In this document: piece by piece, positions 19,105 to 30,008 of the stretch | Position numbering within the stretch: the first letter of the stretch is position 1 | How the letters are laid out: each line of letters opens with the position of its first letter | Assembly (NCBI RefSeq): GCF_014192155.1 | Contig: NZ_JACHXO010000007.1 | Coordinates: 186,001-250,000 of the forward strand | Length of the DNA: 64,000 nt | Reading direction: 5' to 3' | Source of the DNA: Roseateles terrae | GTDB lineage: Bacteria; Pseudomonadota; Gammaproteobacteria; Burkholderiales; Burkholderiaceae_C | Notes under the pieces: model-generated | Told to the model about the DNA's origin: nothing | The model's database searches: none | Seen by the model: only the letters and a program-made list of their open reading frames with translations | Position numbers and translations under genes: made by a program

Positions 19105-20397
19105 TCAGCGGCTGTCGCGGTCACGGCTGCGCAGGTTGTCCCGCGAGCGGTTGTCCGGCGTGAGCATGGTGCTGCCACTGGTGGTCGGATCCTGCGGGGT
19201 CACCGCGCTCGGCGCGCTGCTGGTGACGCTGGAGTTCCCCGCGCCCTGCTGCTGGACCAGCTTGTCCAGCGGCAAATACAGCAGGTTGGAGTTGTTGCGG
19301 CTGTCCACCATCACCTTGGTGACGTTGGAGTAGATGTCGCGCATGGCGTCGATATAGAGACGGTCGCGGGTCACGCCCGGGGCCTTCTGGTATTCGGTCA
19401 GCACGCTGCGGAAACGATCGGCATCACCCTCGGCGGTGGAGACCACCTTGGCCCGATAGGCTTCGGCTTCTTCACGCACGCGGGCCGCCTGGCCCTGGGC
19501 CGTCGGGATGACCTTGTTGGCGTAGGCTTCGCCTTCGTTCTTCAGGCGCTCGCGGTCCGAATTGGCGCGGAAGGCATCGTCGAAGGCGGCCTGCACCGGC
19601 TCCGGCGGTTGCACGCCGTTGACGTTGACGCTGACGATCTGGATGCCGGTCTTCAGACGGTCCAGCTGCGCCTGGATGGACTTGCTCAGGTCCACCGCGA
19701 TGGCGTCGCGCTGCTCGTACAGCACTGAATCCATGCTGCTGCGGCCGACGATCTCCCGCACGGCGGACTCGGAGGCCTGCACCACCGCCTGGTCGGCGTC
19801 CACGTTCTCGAAGAGGAACTCGCGCGAATCCTTCAGGCGGTATTGCACCGTGAAGCGGATGTCCACGATGTTCTCGTCCTGCGTCAGCATGGACGAGTCC
19901 TTCAAGCCGCCGGACGTGCCCTGGCTGTGGCCGATTTCCTTCGACTGCAGCTGGGTGAAGGACACCACCTCATGCGCCTGGAACGGATACGGCAGGCGGT
20001 ACTGGATGCCGGCGTCCACCGTGCGGCTGTACTTGCCGAACGAGGTGATCACGCCCTGCTGACCTTCCTGGACGATGAAGACGCCGCTGGCCAGCCAGCC
20101 GAGCAGCACCACACCGATCACCAGGCCAACGCCGATGCCGGCACCGCGCATGTCCGGCTGCAGGTTGTTGCCACCGCCGCCGCTGTTGCCGTTGTTGCCG
20201 TCATTGCCGCCGCGGCCGCCGAACAGGCGGGAGAGCTTGCGGTTGAAGTCGCGCCACAGCTCGTCCAGATCCGGCGGGCCTTCATTGCGGCCGTTGCTCA
20301 TCCACAGCCCCACCCACTGGCGCAGGCGCCCTCCGATGCGGGAGCCTCCCTGGGGCGTCCGGCCGTGGCCGGCGGGCATGCTGTTGTGTTGGTTCAT
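19105..20397 (-). CDS. hflK: FtsH protease activity modulator HflK
   Basis: The SPFH-family partner of HflC. It has a soluble N-terminal segment with a Gly/Asn-rich stretch (GGRGGNDGNNGNSGGGGNN), one membrane span (VGLVIGVVLLGWLASGVFIV), then the band-7 domain (TVQYRLKDSREFLFEN) and a long coiled coil with AQGQAARVREEAEAYRAKVV. I used the ATG at 20397 with AGGATGCGT before it (430 residues); an ATG two codons upstream is equally possible, and a longer frame runs into hflX. The hfq-hflX-hflK-hflC order matches E. coli. Confidence 0.96.
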   Translation of the reverse strand: MNQHNSMPAGHGRTPQGGSRIGGRLRQWVGLWMSNGRNEGPPDLDELWRDFNRKLSRLFGGRGGNDGNNGNSGGGGNNLQPDMRGAGIGVGLVIGVVLLGWLASGVFIVQEGQQGVITSFGKYSRTVDAGIQYRLPYPFQAHEVVSFTQLQSKEIGHSQGTSGGLKDSSMLTQDENIVDIRFTVQYRLKDSREFLFENVDADQAVVQASESAVREIVGRSSMDSVLYEQRDAIAVDLSKSIQAQLDRLKTGIQIVSVNVNGVQPPEPVQAAFDDAFRANSDRERLKNEGEAYANKVIPTAQGQAARVREEAEAYRAKVVSTAEGDADRFRSVLTEYQKAPGVTRDRLYIDAMRDIYSNVTKVMVDSRNNSNLLYLPLDKLVQQQGAGNSSVTSSAPSAVTPQDPTTSGSTMLTPDNRSRDNLRSRDRDSR

Positions 20398-20446
20398 ACG
20401 CATCCTGGTGAGGAAGTCTTGTTGCAAGTATCGGGCATCCCAGCCG

Positions 20447-21730
20447 TCATTCCCCTGGATCATGCCCTGAAGCGTCCTTCGGTGCGGGGAGATCCTGGGT
20501 CAGGTCTTGCGGAAGCTCGTCGCTCTTGAAATCGGCATCCCAGTTTTCGGGTACGGAAGGATCGCGCTCGGCCACGGGGGCCGCCTGCATCAGCGAAGCG
20601 ATTCGCGCACGCAGCAGGTCCAGCCCTTCGCCGCCCGCGGCGCTGACGAAGATGCGGGGCAGACGCTGCCCCCCATGCTCGCCGCCCAGGCGGGGCAGCC
20701 AGTCCTGCAGCTCGCGCGGACGCTGGGTCGGTTCCAGCAGATCCAGCTTGTTGTAGACCAGGATCTGCGGAATGTGCTGCGCGCCGATTTCGGCCAGCAC
20801 CCGCTCCACTTCTTCCATCTGCTCGGTCAGCACCGGGCTGGCCGCGTCCACCACATGCAGCAGCAGATCGGCATCGGCGGCTTCCTGCAGCGTGGCCTTG
20901 AAAGCCTCCACCAGCTTGTGCGGCAGATCGCGGATGAAGCCCACGGTGTCGGACAGGGAGACGCTGCTGCCCGCCTCTTCGAGGTAGAGCGAACGGGTCG
21001 TGGTGTCCAGCGTGGCGAAGAGCTGGTTGGCGGCGTAGGTGCGGGCCTTGGTCAGCGCATTGAAGAGCGTGCTCTTGCCCGCGTTGGTGTAGCCCACCAG
21101 CGAGACGCGGAACACGCCATTGCGGGCGCGGGCGCGGCGCTGGGTGCTGCGCTGGCGCTCGACCTTCTTCAGCCGCTCCTTGATGGTCTTGATCCGGTCG
21201 TCGATCATCCGACGGTCCAGCTCGATCTGACGCTCGCCAGGGCCGCCGCGCATGCCAATGCCGCCGCTCTGACGCTCCAGGTGGCTCCAGCGCCGCACCA
21301 GGCGGGTGGCCAGGTATTGCAGACGCGCCAGCTCCACCTGCAGCTTGCCCTCGAAGCTCTGCGCCCGTGCGGCGAAGATTTCCAGGATGAGCGCGGTGCG
21401 GTCCGCCACCGGCACGCCCAGATGGCGCTCCAGATTGCGTTGCTGGGCGGGGGAAATGGCCTGGTCGAAGAGGACGGTGTGGGCGCCGTGCGCCTGCACC
21501 ATCAGCTTGATTTCGTCGGCTTTGCCGGACCCGACAAAAAGCGCCGCGTCAGGCGCCTTGCGTTTGGCCACGATGCGGGCCACGGGCGTGTCGCCGGCGG
21601 ATTCGGCCAGCAGGGCGAGTTCGTCGAGGGTCGGATCGAAGGGCTCACCGCGGCCCAGGTCGACGCCCACCAAAATGGCGCGCGCCGCCTCGGGGGGCGG
21701 CGACTGATGAGTTGGATCTTGGCTGTTCAA
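20447..21730 (-). CDS. hflX: GTPase HflX (ribosome-associated)
   Basis: A TRAFAC GTPase that splits stalled or stressed 70S ribosomes. It has the N-terminal HflX domain with a glycine-rich RQSGGIGMRGGPGERQIE linker, then the G domain: G1 GYTNAGKSTLFNAL, G3 DTVGFIRDLP and G4 NKLD. The 427-residue frame starts at a TTG, and no ATG occurs in frame before the first conserved block, so a non-ATG start is likely. It lies 132 bases downstream of hfq. Confidence 0.95.
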   Translation of the reverse strand: MNSQDPTHQSPPPEAARAILVGVDLGRGEPFDPTLDELALLAESAGDTPVARIVAKRKAPDAALFVGSGKADEIKLMVQAHGAHTVLFDQAISPAQQRNLERHLGVPVADRTALILEIFAARAQSFEGKLQVELARLQYLATRLVRRWSHLERQSGGIGMRGGPGERQIELDRRMIDDRIKTIKERLKKVERQRSTQRRARARNGVFRVSLVGYTNAGKSTLFNALTKARTYAANQLFATLDTTTRSLYLEEAGSSVSLSDTVGFIRDLPHKLVEAFKATLQEAADADLLLHVVDAASPVLTEQMEEVERVLAEIGAQHIPQILVYNKLDLLEPTQRPRELQDWLPRLGGEHGGQRLPRIFVSAAGGEGLDLLRARIASLMQAAPVAERDPSVPENWDADFKSDELPQDLTQDLPAPKDASGHDPGE

Positions 21731-21862
21731 GATGGATGTGTGGGGGGCCTCGTCCGGACGGCGTTCAAAAACCCATGCAACGATTGATGCATGTTCACCC
21801 TACATGGGGGCGGACGACGTCCAATCAAGGCCCGCATCAGACTGGCCCGAAGGCCGCCTGAA

Positions 21863-22105
21863 TTAGTTGGCTTCGCCGCCGTCGCCGGCGTGGAAGTTCA
21901 CGGCACGGCCGGGCACCACCGTCGAGATGGCATGCTTGTAGACCATCTGCGTGACCGTATTGCGCAGCAGCACCACGTATTGGTCAAAGGACTCAATATG
22001 GCCTTGCAGCTTGATGCCGTTGACCAGATAGATGGACACCGGCACATGCTCCTTGCGCAGCAGGTTCAGGAAGGGGTCTTGCAAGAGTTGTCCTTTGTTA
22101 CTCAC
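21863..22105 (-). CDS. hfq: RNA chaperone Hfq
   Basis: A hexameric Sm-like protein that pairs small RNAs with mRNAs. The start [19 protein letters not shown], the Sm1 motif [19 protein letters not shown] and the Sm2 segment [12 protein letters not shown] are all intact. It is 80 residues with a very short C-terminal tail, as is common in betaproteobacteria. The start codon is GTG with GGAG at the right distance. It is flanked by der and hflX. Confidence 0.98.
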   Translation of the reverse strand: MSNKGQLLQDPFLNLLRKEHVPVSIYLVNGIKLQGHIESFDQYVVLLRNTVTQMVYKHAISTVVPGRAVNFHAGDGGEAN

Positions 22106-22190
22106 GATATGCTCCGTGTTGTGAGAGGGGGAGAAGGTGTTGGAACCCGGACCTTATCACAGCCCCGGGTTTCCCCGGACCGGCGGTGAA

Positions 22191-23534
22191 TCAGGTTTCG
22201 TCTGCAAACGGGTTCTTGGAGGAGCGCATTTCGATGCGCATCGGTGTCCCGACCAGCTTGTAGTGATCGCGGATGCGGCCTTCGAGATAGCGTTTGTAGA
22301 CGTCGCTGACATGCTCCAGCGAATTGCCGTGGATCACCACGATCGGGGGGTTCATGCCCCCTTGGTGGGCATAACGCAGCTTCGGACGGAAGGTGCCCGA
22401 CCGCTTGGGTTGCTGATGCTCGACGGCCTCGTGCACGAGACGGGTCAGCACCGGCGTGGTCATCTTGCGGTAGGCCGATGAGTAGGCGTCCGCCAGCGCC
22501 TTCCACAGCGGGCCCAGGCCCTGGCGCTTGAGCGCCGAGATGTGCAGGATGGGCGCGAAGCGCAAAAAGCCCAGACGGGTCTGGATCTGCCGCTCCAGCG
22601 TCTCACGCTGATAGCTGTCCACCGCATCCCATTTGTTGATGGCCACCACCACCGCCCGTCCGCTTTCGAGGATGTAGCCGGCGATATGGGCGTCCTGGTC
22701 GGACACCCCCTGGGTGGCATCGATCAGCAGCAACACGACGTTGGCATCGGCAATCGCCTGCAGCGTCTTGACCACCGAGAACTTCTCGATGGCTTCAAAG
22801 ACACGGCCCTTGCGACGCAGGCCGGCGGTGTCGATCAGCTTGAACTTCTGGCCGTTGCGCTCGAAGTCGACGCTGATGGCGTCCCGCGTGGTGCCGGGCA
22901 TGTCGAACGCCACGAGGCGCTCTTCCCCCAGCCAGGTGTTGATCAGCGTGCTCTTGCCGACGTTGGGACGGCCGGCTACCGCCAGGCGGATGACCTGCGG
23001 CTTGTCCGCCTCTTCCGCATCGAAAGGATCTTCTTCTTCCGGCTCGAAGCCTTCGAGCGCGGCTTCCAGCAGACTGCGGATGCCCTGGCCGTGCGCCGCG
23101 GAGATCGGGTGGGGTTCGCCCATGCCGAGTTCATGGAACTCGGCCAGCAGGGGCGAGTCCGCCATGCCTTCGGCCTTGTTCACCGCCACCAGCACCCGCT
23201 TGTTGCACTGGCGCAGGTAGCGGGCGATGTCCTGGTCCTGGCCGGACAGGCCGTTGCGCACGTCCAGCACGAAGATGACGGTATCCGCCTCGGCCACGGC
23301 CTGGCGCGTCTGCTTCGCCATTTCCTTGACGATGCCGGTCGAGCTGTCCGGCTCGAAGCCGCCGGTATCGACGACGATGTAATCGCGATCGCCCAGGCGG
23401 CCGTCGCCGTAGTGGCGGTCGCGGGTGAGGCCGGCAAAGTCCGCGACGATGGCGTCACGGCTCTTGGTCAGCCGGTTGAACAGCGTGGACTTGCCCACAT
23501 TGGGGCGGCCCACCAGGGCAATCACTGGTTTCAT
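22191..23534 (-). CDS. der: Ribosome biogenesis GTPase Der (EngA)
   Basis: A tandem GTPase needed for 50S maturation. G1 motifs GRPNVGKS occur twice: at residues 9-16 and near 190. DTGGF and DTAGLRRKG mark the two switch II regions, with NKAE and NKWD as G4 motifs. A C-terminal KH-like domain closes the protein. I start at the ATG at 23534 (447 residues) rather than the TTG one codon before it. It begins 7 bases after the bamB stop; a der-bamB-yfgM-hisS-ispG block is widely conserved. Confidence 0.97.
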   Translation of the reverse strand: MKPVIALVGRPNVGKSTLFNRLTKSRDAIVADFAGLTRDRHYGDGRLGDRDYIVVDTGGFEPDSSTGIVKEMAKQTRQAVAEADTVIFVLDVRNGLSGQDQDIARYLRQCNKRVLVAVNKAEGMADSPLLAEFHELGMGEPHPISAAHGQGIRSLLEAALEGFEPEEEDPFDAEEADKPQVIRLAVAGRPNVGKSTLINTWLGEERLVAFDMPGTTRDAISVDFERNGQKFKLIDTAGLRRKGRVFEAIEKFSVVKTLQAIADANVVLLLIDATQGVSDQDAHIAGYILESGRAVVVAINKWDAVDSYQRETLERQIQTRLGFLRFAPILHISALKRQGLGPLWKALADAYSSAYRKMTTPVLTRLVHEAVEHQQPKRSGTFRPKLRYAHQGGMNPPIVVIHGNSLEHVSDVYKRYLEGRIRDHYKLVGTPMRIEMRSSKNPFADET

Positions 23535-23541
23535 CAATCAA

Positions 23542-24681
23542 TCAATCGAGGCGCAACGCAAACAGTTTGCCGTTGCGGGTGGCGATCAGCACGACATTGC
23601 CCAGGCGCACGGGCGCTGCCGCCACGCCGGAGCTGTCGGTGGACAGACGCTGAATCGTCTGGCCCTTGTCGCGGGAGAGGAAGTGCACATAGCCTTCGCT
23701 GTCGCCGAAGAGGACCGCTTTGTCGGTCACCAGCGGCGCGCTGAGCTTGCGATTCAGGAATTGGTCGGACGTCCAGATCACATCGCCGGTGGGGGTGCCC
23801 CAGGCGGAGATGCGGTCGGAGCCATCGGCGGCGACGGTCATCACCGCATCGGTGCTGACGCCACGGGTGCCGCCGACGGTGCGGGTCCACAGGGCATTGC
23901 CGCGGTCGGCATTGATACAGCCGACGGCCGACTGGAAGGCACGGGCGCAGAAGGTGGCGTTGTCACGCCCCATCGGACCGACCAGGTCGGCCAGGCGCTC
24001 GACCTCATTGGTGCCGCGTGGGTTGGAGACGGTGGCTTCCCACTGCAGCGTGCCGCGCAGCGGATCGACACCGGCCAGGCGCGGGCCCTGCCCCACCAGC
24101 AGCGTGTTCTGATAGGCGCCCAGCACGCCTGGTTGCTGCAGCGTCAGCGGCTCGCCGGGGCGGCGCAATTCCCAAAGCTTGCGGCCGTCCAGCGCGTCAT
24201 AGGCCTGCACCATGCGGTCCAGGGTGAGCACAAACACCCGCTCACCGGCCACGAATGGCGCGGTGATGACCGGCACGGTCAGGGTCTTGCGCCACAGGAT
24301 CTTGCTGCCTTCGTTGACCACGAGTTCGTTGTCGCGGTTGACCGCAGCAGCAAAGCGGCCGTCACTGCCGACGCCGGCATTCATGCCCTTGCCGATCTCG
24401 ACCCGCCACAGCACATTGCCGGTGTCCGCGGCCAGCGCGGTCACGACGCCGTCGGAGTCACCCACCACGAACTGGTTGTTCACGGCGGTGATCGAGAGCG
24501 GGAACTTGACGCTGTCGACCCGTGCTTCCCAGCCCACCCGCACGTTCAGCGCGGGAGTGAAGGTTTCCAGCGGGGCCGGCTTGGCTTCCTTGGAGCTGCT
24601 GAACAGCGAGCAGGCCCCCAGCACCGCCGCGGTGCCGATGACCACGGCCACGCGGGTCAGCGAAAGGAGTCGGCGGCTCAT
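23542..24681 (-). CDS. bamB: Outer membrane assembly lipoprotein BamB
   Basis: A periplasmic eight-bladed beta-propeller lipoprotein of the BAM complex. The signal peptide ends in the lipobox LGAC, with the acylated Cys at residue 24. PQQ-like propeller repeats follow (GNVLWRVEIG, GRKLWELRRP, GNALWTRTVGG). It is 379 residues, the expected size. The start overlaps the yfgM stop as ATGA. BamA and BamD are also encoded in this window, at its left end and at 36.8 kb. Confidence 0.96.
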   Translation of the reverse strand: MSRRLLSLTRVAVVIGTAAVLGACSLFSSSKEAKPAPLETFTPALNVRVGWEARVDSVKFPLSITAVNNQFVVGDSDGVVTALAADTGNVLWRVEIGKGMNAGVGSDGRFAAAVNRDNELVVNEGSKILWRKTLTVPVITAPFVAGERVFVLTLDRMVQAYDALDGRKLWELRRPGEPLTLQQPGVLGAYQNTLLVGQGPRLAGVDPLRGTLQWEATVSNPRGTNEVERLADLVGPMGRDNATFCARAFQSAVGCINADRGNALWTRTVGGTRGVSTDAVMTVAADGSDRISAWGTPTGDVIWTSDQFLNRKLSAPLVTDKAVLFGDSEGYVHFLSRDKGQTIQRLSTDSSGVAAAPVRLGNVVLIATRNGKLFALRLD

Positions 24682-25343
24682 TGAGCAGCCTCCTTGTCGG
24701 CATCCACGGCCACACCCAGGCTGGCCAGCTTCATTTCCACCATGCGGCGGTAATCCAGCTGCTTGTCCATGCCGTCATAGGCCTTCTTGAATTCGGTCTT
24801 GGCCTGGTCAGGCTTGCTCTGCAGCAGGGCGATGTCGCCGCGGCGGTCGGCCACCAGCGGCGCGAAGTCGGCACCCTTGACGGACTCCAGCGTCTTCAGC
24901 GCTTCGTCCAGCTGCTTGGCGTCCATCTGCATGGCGGCCAGGCGCAGGCGGGCGACGTCGGCATAGGCTTCATCGCTGGCGTTGGCGGCGGCCCAGTTCA
25001 GCGAGGCCCTGGCTTCATCGGTCTTGCCCTTGTCCAGCTGCAGCTTGGCCGTCAGCAGGGCGCCCTGCGCGGCATAGGCGGTGGACGAATAATTCTTCTG
25101 CAGTTGCACCCACAGACCCTGACCCGCGTTGAGGTCACCCGTCTTCACCGCCTGCTCCAGCTGGGTGAACAGCACCGACGCCTCGGCCGCCTTGTTGCGC
25201 TGCCAGAGGTTCCAGCCCGTCCAGCCGGCGTAGCCCAGCAGGCACACGGTCAGCACCCACACAATGGGATTGCCCCAGCGCTGCCAGAACGCCTTGAGCT
25301 GCTCCAACTGTTCCTGTTCTTCGAGATCGAGATGAGACGCCAT
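24678..25343 (-). CDS. yfgM: YfgM-like TPR protein (ancillary SecYEG/chaperone partner)
   Basis: A 221-residue inner-membrane protein with a short cytoplasmic N-terminus (HLDLEEQEQLEQLKAFWQRWG), one membrane span at about residues 27-47 (NPIVWVLTVCLLGYAGWTGW) and a periplasmic TPR-like domain. This is the YfgM/TPR_21 pattern; in E. coli the protein binds the Sec translocon and periplasmic chaperones. It stands between hisS and bamB as in E. coli. The symbol is by family and position. Confidence 0.88.
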   Translation of the reverse strand: MASHLDLEEQEQLEQLKAFWQRWGNPIVWVLTVCLLGYAGWTGWNLWQRNKAAEASVLFTQLEQAVKTGDLNAGQGLWVQLQKNYSSTAYAAQGALLTAKLQLDKGKTDEARASLNWAAANASDEAYADVARLRLAAMQMDAKQLDEALKTLESVKGADFAPLVADRRGDIALLQSKPDQAKTEFKKAYDGMDKQLDYRRMVEMKLASLGVAVDADKEAAQ

Positions 25344-25381
25344 GAGAGAGAGGGGGTCGGTTGAGTGTGCAAGAGCCGCGA

Positions 25382-26692
25382 TTATGCGGTGCGGAGTTCG
25401 CCAGCCCAGTCAGCGATTTGGTAAAGCGACCGGGTGACCTGTTCGCCGCCTTCGGCGCGCAGCGGCTTGACCGCCACTTCGCCGCGGGCGAGCTCGTCCT
25501 GGCCGAAGATCAGCGCGAAGCGGGCGCCGGAGCCGTCCGCCTTCTTGAACTGGGACTTCATGCTGCCCTGCCCCGGGTGCATCACGACGGACACACCGGC
25601 GGCGCGCAGCGCTTCCAGGGCCACCATGACCTGGGGCAATCCGTCCGCAGACGGGATGACGGCGTAGGCGTCCGGCGCAGGCGAGGCCGGCAGCGTGCCG
25701 ACTTCTTCCAGCAGCAGCAGCATCCGCTCCATGCCCATGCCGAAGCCGACCGCCGGGGACGGCTTGCCGCCCAGCTGCTCGATCAGGTAGTCATACCGGC
25801 CGCCGCCGCAGATGGTGCCTTGCGAGCCGAGGCGGGTGGTGACCCATTCGAAGACGGTCAGGTTGTAGTAGTCCAGGCCGCGCACCAGGCGGGGATTGAT
25901 GCGGTAGCTCACGCCGGCGGCGTCCAGGATGGCCTTGACGCCATTGAAGTGAGCCAGCGACGCTTCGCCCAGGAAGTCCAGCAGACGCGGCGCGTTGTTG
26001 GCCATGTCCTGAAGTGCCGGATTCTTCGTGTCCAGCACCCGCAGCGGATTGGTGTGCAGGCGGCGCTTGCCGTCTTCATCCAGCAGGTCTTCATGCTGCT
26101 GCAGATACTGGATCAGCGCTTCGCGGTGGGCGCGGCGCTCGTCCGGCTGGCCCAGGCAGTTCAGCTCCAGCTCGAAGTGATCGCCCTGCTTCAGGCCCAG
26201 CTCGCGCAACAGGCGGCTGCCCATGAGGATGACTTCGGCGTCCACGTCGGGGCCGGAGAAACCGAGCGCTTCCACGCCCATCTGGTGGAACTGGCGGTAC
26301 CGGCCCTTCTGCGGCTTCTCCCGGCGGAACATCGGGCCAAAGTAGTACAGACGCCGACCGGAGTCGCGCAGGAAGGAGTGCTCCATCATGGCGCGCACGA
26401 CGCCCGCGGTCATCTCGGGGCGCAGGGCCAGATGCTCGGCCTGGCCGTTCTTGTCCGCACGGTCTTCGAAGGCATACATCTCCTTCTCGACGATGTCGGT
26501 CACCTCCCCGATGCCGCGCACGAACAGGGCGGTCGGCTCGACGATGGGGGTGCGCACGTTCTGGTAGCCATAACGCTGCAGCACGCCGCGCATCAGGCCT
26601 TCCAGCCATTCCCAGCGCGCCGATTCCGGCGGCAGGATGTCATTCATGCCCTTGACGGCTTGCAGGGGCGGGAGCTTCTTCACGTCTGTCAT
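25382..26692 (-). CDS. hisS: Histidyl-tRNA synthetase
   Basis: A class II aminoacyl-tRNA synthetase. The motif 1 region starts [18 protein letters not shown]; motif 2 is [18 protein letters not shown] and [16 protein letters not shown]; histidine-binding segments are [20 protein letters not shown] and [14 protein letters not shown]; motif 3 is [11 protein letters not shown]; the C-terminal anticodon-binding domain follows. The ATG at 26692 gives 436 residues; the longer frame overlaps ispG and was discarded. It starts 13 bases after ispG. Confidence 0.97.
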   Translation of the reverse strand: MTDVKKLPPLQAVKGMNDILPPESARWEWLEGLMRGVLQRYGYQNVRTPIVEPTALFVRGIGEVTDIVEKEMYAFEDRADKNGQAEHLALRPEMTAGVVRAMMEHSFLRDSGRRLYYFGPMFRREKPQKGRYRQFHQMGVEALGFSGPDVDAEVILMGSRLLRELGLKQGDHFELELNCLGQPDERRAHREALIQYLQQHEDLLDEDGKRRLHTNPLRVLDTKNPALQDMANNAPRLLDFLGEASLAHFNGVKAILDAAGVSYRINPRLVRGLDYYNLTVFEWVTTRLGSQGTICGGGRYDYLIEQLGGKPSPAVGFGMGMERMLLLLEEVGTLPASPAPDAYAVIPSADGLPQVMVALEALRAAGVSVVMHPGQGSMKSQFKKADGSGARFALIFGQDELARGEVAVKPLRAEGGEQVTRSLYQIADWAGELRTA

Positions 26693-26705
26693 TGCGGGCG
26701 CGGCC

Positions 26706-28004
26706 TCACTGGCCGCCGAAACGTTTTTCGATGTAGTTTTCGACCAGGGCGTGGAATTCGCTGGCGATGTTCTCACCGCGCAGGGTGAGCGCCTTCTGGC
26801 CGTCGATGAAGACCGGCGCGGCCGGGGCTTCGCCGGTGCCCGGCAGGCTGATGCCGATGTCGGCATGCTTGCTCTCGCCGGGGCCGTTGACGATGCAGCC
26901 CATCACCGCGACCTTCATGTTCTCGACACCCGGATACTTGCCGCGCCAGATGGGCATCTGGGCGCGCAGGAAGTCGTCGATCTGCTTGGCCAGTTCCTGG
27001 AAGGTGGTGCTGGTGGTGCGACCACAGCCCGGGCATGCGGTGACGCTCGGGTTGAAGGCGCGCAGGCCCAGCGACTGCAGGATCTCCAGCGCCACCACCA
27101 CTTCCTGGGTGCGGGACTCTCCCGGCTGCGGCGTCAGCGACACGCGGATGGTGTCTCCGATGCCCTCTTGCAGCAGCACCGACAGCGCGGCGGCGGAGGC
27201 CACCGTGCCCTTGGTGCCCATGCCGGCCTCGGTCAGGCCCAGGTGCAGCGCGTAGTCGCAGCGGCGGGACAGGGCGCGGTAGACCGAGATCAGGTCCTGC
27301 ACGCCGCTGACCTTGCAGCTGATGATGATGTTGTCCGGATTCATGCCCAGCTCGCGGGCATAGGTGGCGGAGCTCAGCGCCGACTGGATCAGCGCCTGGT
27401 ACATCACCTGCTTGCCGTCCCAGGGGTCGGCACGGCGGGCGTTGTCGTCCATCATCTGGGCCAGCAGTTCCTGGTCCAGGCTGCCCCAGTTCACGCCGAT
27501 GCGCACGACCTTGTCGTACTTCACCGCCGCTTCGATCATCTGGGCGAACTGACGGTCCTTCTTGTCGCCCTTGCCCACATTGCCGGGGTTGATCCGGTAC
27601 TTGCTGAGCGCCTGCGCCATGGCCGGATGCTCGGTGAGCAGGCGGTGGCCGTTGTAGTGGAAGTCACCCACCAGCGGGACGTGGATGCCCATGCGGTCCA
27701 GCTGATCGCGGATGTGGGGCACCGCATCGGCGGCTTCGGGGGTGTTGACGGTGATGCGCACCAGCTCGGAGCCGGCCACCGCCAGTTCCTTGATCTGGAT
27801 GGCGGTTTCGATGACATCCACCGTGTCGGTGTTGGTCATCGACTGCACCCGCACCGGCGCGTCGCCACCGATCGTCACCTCGTGGTCGCCCCAGCGCACC
27901 CGGGCCTGACGGCTGCGGCGTGCTGCCGGCGCGGCCGCAACGATCAGATCGTCCGGCGCGGCGGCGTTGAGGTCCTGGGAAGGGTCGATGCGAACTTGGT
28001 CCAT
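26706..28004 (-). CDS. ispG: 4-hydroxy-3-methylbut-2-enyl diphosphate synthase (IspG/GcpE)
   Basis: The 4Fe-4S enzyme of the penultimate MEP-pathway step. The TIM-barrel domain starts with [14 protein letters not shown]. The cluster ligands are in [11 protein letters not shown] and the later [18 protein letters not shown] used the ATG at 28004 (432 residues). An ATG at 28058 overlapping the rodZ stop as TGATG would add 18 residues and cannot be excluded; neither has a strong ribosome site. Its position between rodZ and hisS is conserved. Confidence 0.95.
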   Translation of the reverse strand: MDQVRIDPSQDLNAAAPDDLIVAAAPAARRSRQARVRWGDHEVTIGGDAPVRVQSMTNTDTVDVIETAIQIKELAVAGSELVRITVNTPEAADAVPHIRDQLDRMGIHVPLVGDFHYNGHRLLTEHPAMAQALSKYRINPGNVGKGDKKDRQFAQMIEAAVKYDKVVRIGVNWGSLDQELLAQMMDDNARRADPWDGKQVMYQALIQSALSSATYARELGMNPDNIIISCKVSGVQDLISVYRALSRRCDYALHLGLTEAGMGTKGTVASAAALSVLLQEGIGDTIRVSLTPQPGESRTQEVVVALEILQSLGLRAFNPSVTACPGCGRTTSTTFQELAKQIDDFLRAQMPIWRGKYPGVENMKVAVMGCIVNGPGESKHADIGISLPGTGEAPAAPVFIDGQKALTLRGENIASEFHALVENYIEKRFGGQ

Positions 28005-28057
28005 GGTCGTGCAGTCAGGTTGGAGGGTGGCAGGCGGAGCGCCCTCCCCCACCCTCA

Positions 28058-29176
28058 TCAGTTCAATTCCAGTCGTGCCACGTTGTCGCGGGCACGAGCG
28101 GCGAGGTCCACGGACTTGCCGCGGAACACCAGCTCAGTGCCGGAAACATTGCCCACGCGCAGTTTCAAAGGTGCGGTGCCGTTCAGGTCGACCTGCTCGC
28201 CATTGCGCAGCAGGCGCGACAACAGCGTCTGGCCGCGGCTGTCCACCACCTCCACCCAGGTGTCACCGGTGGCGCGCACGCGCAGCAGGCCAGCGCCTGC
28301 GGGCGTAGCGCTCGCGGCGGCCGCTGGGGTGGTCGCATTGGGGACCGGTGTCGTGGCGGTCGTGGCCGGGGCGGTCGTGGTGACCGTCGGGGCTGGAGTC
28401 GTCGGCGTGCTGGTGGCCGGGGTGGTGGCAGTCGCTGCGGGCGTCGTCGTCGCCGGCGTGGTCAAAGAGGTCCCCGAGGTCGTGCCGGCTGCGTTGCCCG
28501 TCAGGGGCGAGGTCTGCGCGGTCGCAGCCGCCGGAGGGGTGGTCGACCCCGCGGCCGGGAGGGTGGCCGAAGCGGCGTCCGCCGTCACGGGCGCGGTGCC
28601 GGTCACCGTCGGCGCTTCCACCTGCACCGGCTCGGTCGTCGTGCCGGCCGGGCTGGCGGGCGTGCCGGTCGTGCTGGCGCTCTCGCGATCCCGCTGGAAG
28701 CGATGCGTCAGGTCGTCCACCACGCTGGCCGGCACCAGGTACACCGCCAGGGCGGCGACCAGCAAGGCCGCGCCGCCCAGCAGCACCGGGTTCTTGAGCA
28801 GTGCCAGGGAGACCATCGGCTCCTGGCTCGCCGCCCGTTCACGGAAAGGCTGGTTCAGGCCCGGGGTCACCCGGTCCAGCGAGGCTTCGCCGCCGCCGCG
28901 CGGCAGCATGGCCAGCACCGGTTCCGCCTCGATCTTCAGCGCCCGGCACACCGAGCGGGCCAGCGCCCGCGCGAAGGTGGCGTCCGGCAGCTCCTTGTAG
29001 CGGTCGCCCTCCAGCGCCTCCAGCTTGGACTGCGGCACCTTCAGCGTGGCCGCCAGGGCGGCAATGTGCAGTCCGCGGGCTTCCCGGGCCCGGCGCAGGG
29101 CCGCACCGGCGGTCACCTCGGACTGGATGGCGGCGTCCAGCGCCGCGGGCGCCGCGTCGGCCGCCGTGGATGTCAT
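28058..29176 (-). CDS. rodZ: RodZ-like cell-shape protein
   Basis: An inner-membrane protein linking MreB to the elongation machinery. The N-terminal helix-turn-helix ([19 protein letters not shown] and then [20 protein letters not shown]) lies at about residues 25-75, a single membrane span near 130-150 ([18 protein letters not shown]), a long Thr/Ala/Pro-rich periplasmic linker of about 120 residues, and a C-terminal DUF4115 domain ([21 protein letters not shown]). The ATG at 29176 has GAGGG upstream and starts 10 bases after pilW. It is placed between pilW and ispG, the classical rodZ position. Confidence 0.93.
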   Translation of the reverse strand: MTSTAADAAPAALDAAIQSEVTAGAALRRAREARGLHIAALAATLKVPQSKLEALEGDRYKELPDATFARALARSVCRALKIEAEPVLAMLPRGGGEASLDRVTPGLNQPFRERAASQEPMVSLALLKNPVLLGGAALLVAALAVYLVPASVVDDLTHRFQRDRESASTTGTPASPAGTTTEPVQVEAPTVTGTAPVTADAASATLPAAGSTTPPAAATAQTSPLTGNAAGTTSGTSLTTPATTTPAATATTPATSTPTTPAPTVTTTAPATTATTPVPNATTPAAAASATPAGAGLLRVRATGDTWVEVVDSRGQTLLSRLLRNGEQVDLNGTAPLKLRVGNVSGTELVFRGKSVDLAARARDNVARLELN

Positions 29177-29186
29177 GCGATGTCCC

Positions 29187-30008
29187 TCATTCATCGAATC
29201 GACCATTGTTCAAGGCCTGTGTCTCCGGCGCCTGCGGATATTTGTTCCGCATCTGCTTCGCCAGATCTTCCATATTCGCCGAATTGCCGGCCTTGCGCTC
29301 GATGCGCAGTTCCAGCCACAGGCTGGAAGCATTGGCCTGCTCCGGATTGTTGTTGACGCGACGGGCGTAGAAACGGGCACGTTCGAAGTCGCCCTGGCGG
29401 TAGAGCACTTCGCCCAGGTTCACCGCCACGGTGGGGTTGCCCGGTTCGTATTCGAAGGCCTTCATCAGGTGCTGCTGCGCCTGCTCCAGCTTGCGGGCCC
29501 GTCCATCACAGACGCCCCAGGCCAGCAGCGTGCGGCCCGGCGTGCGGTACTGCGGAACGGCCAATGCCGCCTCGAACTGGCGAGCGGCTTCGTCGTACCG
29601 CTGACGCTGGCAGAGGAACCAGCCGTAGTTGTGGATCAGGTCGGCGTCGGGACGGGCGGCGTTCATGCCCTTCTTGAAAACATCCTCGGCGGCTTCGAAG
29701 TCGCCCATGGCGGCGTAGATCAGCGCGCGAAGGCTGACGGCGCCGGCCACGTCCGGCTTGATCGCCTGGGCCTGCTTCAGCTCGTCCAGCGCGGTTTCAT
29801 ACTGGCCCCGACCCAGGTAGGCGGACGCCAGTTCCATCCGCACAGCGGCACGGCGGTCGGCATCGGTCGCATCACTGGCCGTCTTGGGCTCCTGACGGTT
29901 CGCCGTCGGCGTGCCACAACCCGGCAACAACGCGCCCACCATCAGCGCGACGGACAGAATGCGGGCCGTGCGGCGGGCGTGCAGGAAACCGGGCGTCAGT
30001 GTGGTCAT
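29187..30008 (-). CDS. pilW: Type IV pilus biogenesis/stability lipoprotein PilW (PilF)
   Basis: An outer-membrane TPR lipoprotein required for secretin PilQ assembly. The lipobox is LLPGC with Cys31. At least four TPR units follow ([74 protein letters not shown]). It is 273 residues. Its ATG overlaps the rlmN stop (ATGA). The rlmN-pilW-rodZ-ispG order is standard, though no other pilus genes are in the window. Confidence 0.94.
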   Translation of the reverse strand: MTTLTPGFLHARRTARILSVALMVGALLPGCGTPTANRQEPKTASDATDADRRAAVRMELASAYLGRGQYETALDELKQAQAIKPDVAGAVSLRALIYAAMGDFEAAEDVFKKGMNAARPDADLIHNYGWFLCQRQRYDEAARQFEAALAVPQYRTPGRTLLAWGVCDGRARKLEQAQQHLMKAFEYEPGNPTVAVNLGEVLYRQGDFERARFYARRVNNNPEQANASSLWLELRIERKAGNSANMEDLAKQMRNKYPQAPETQALNNGRFDE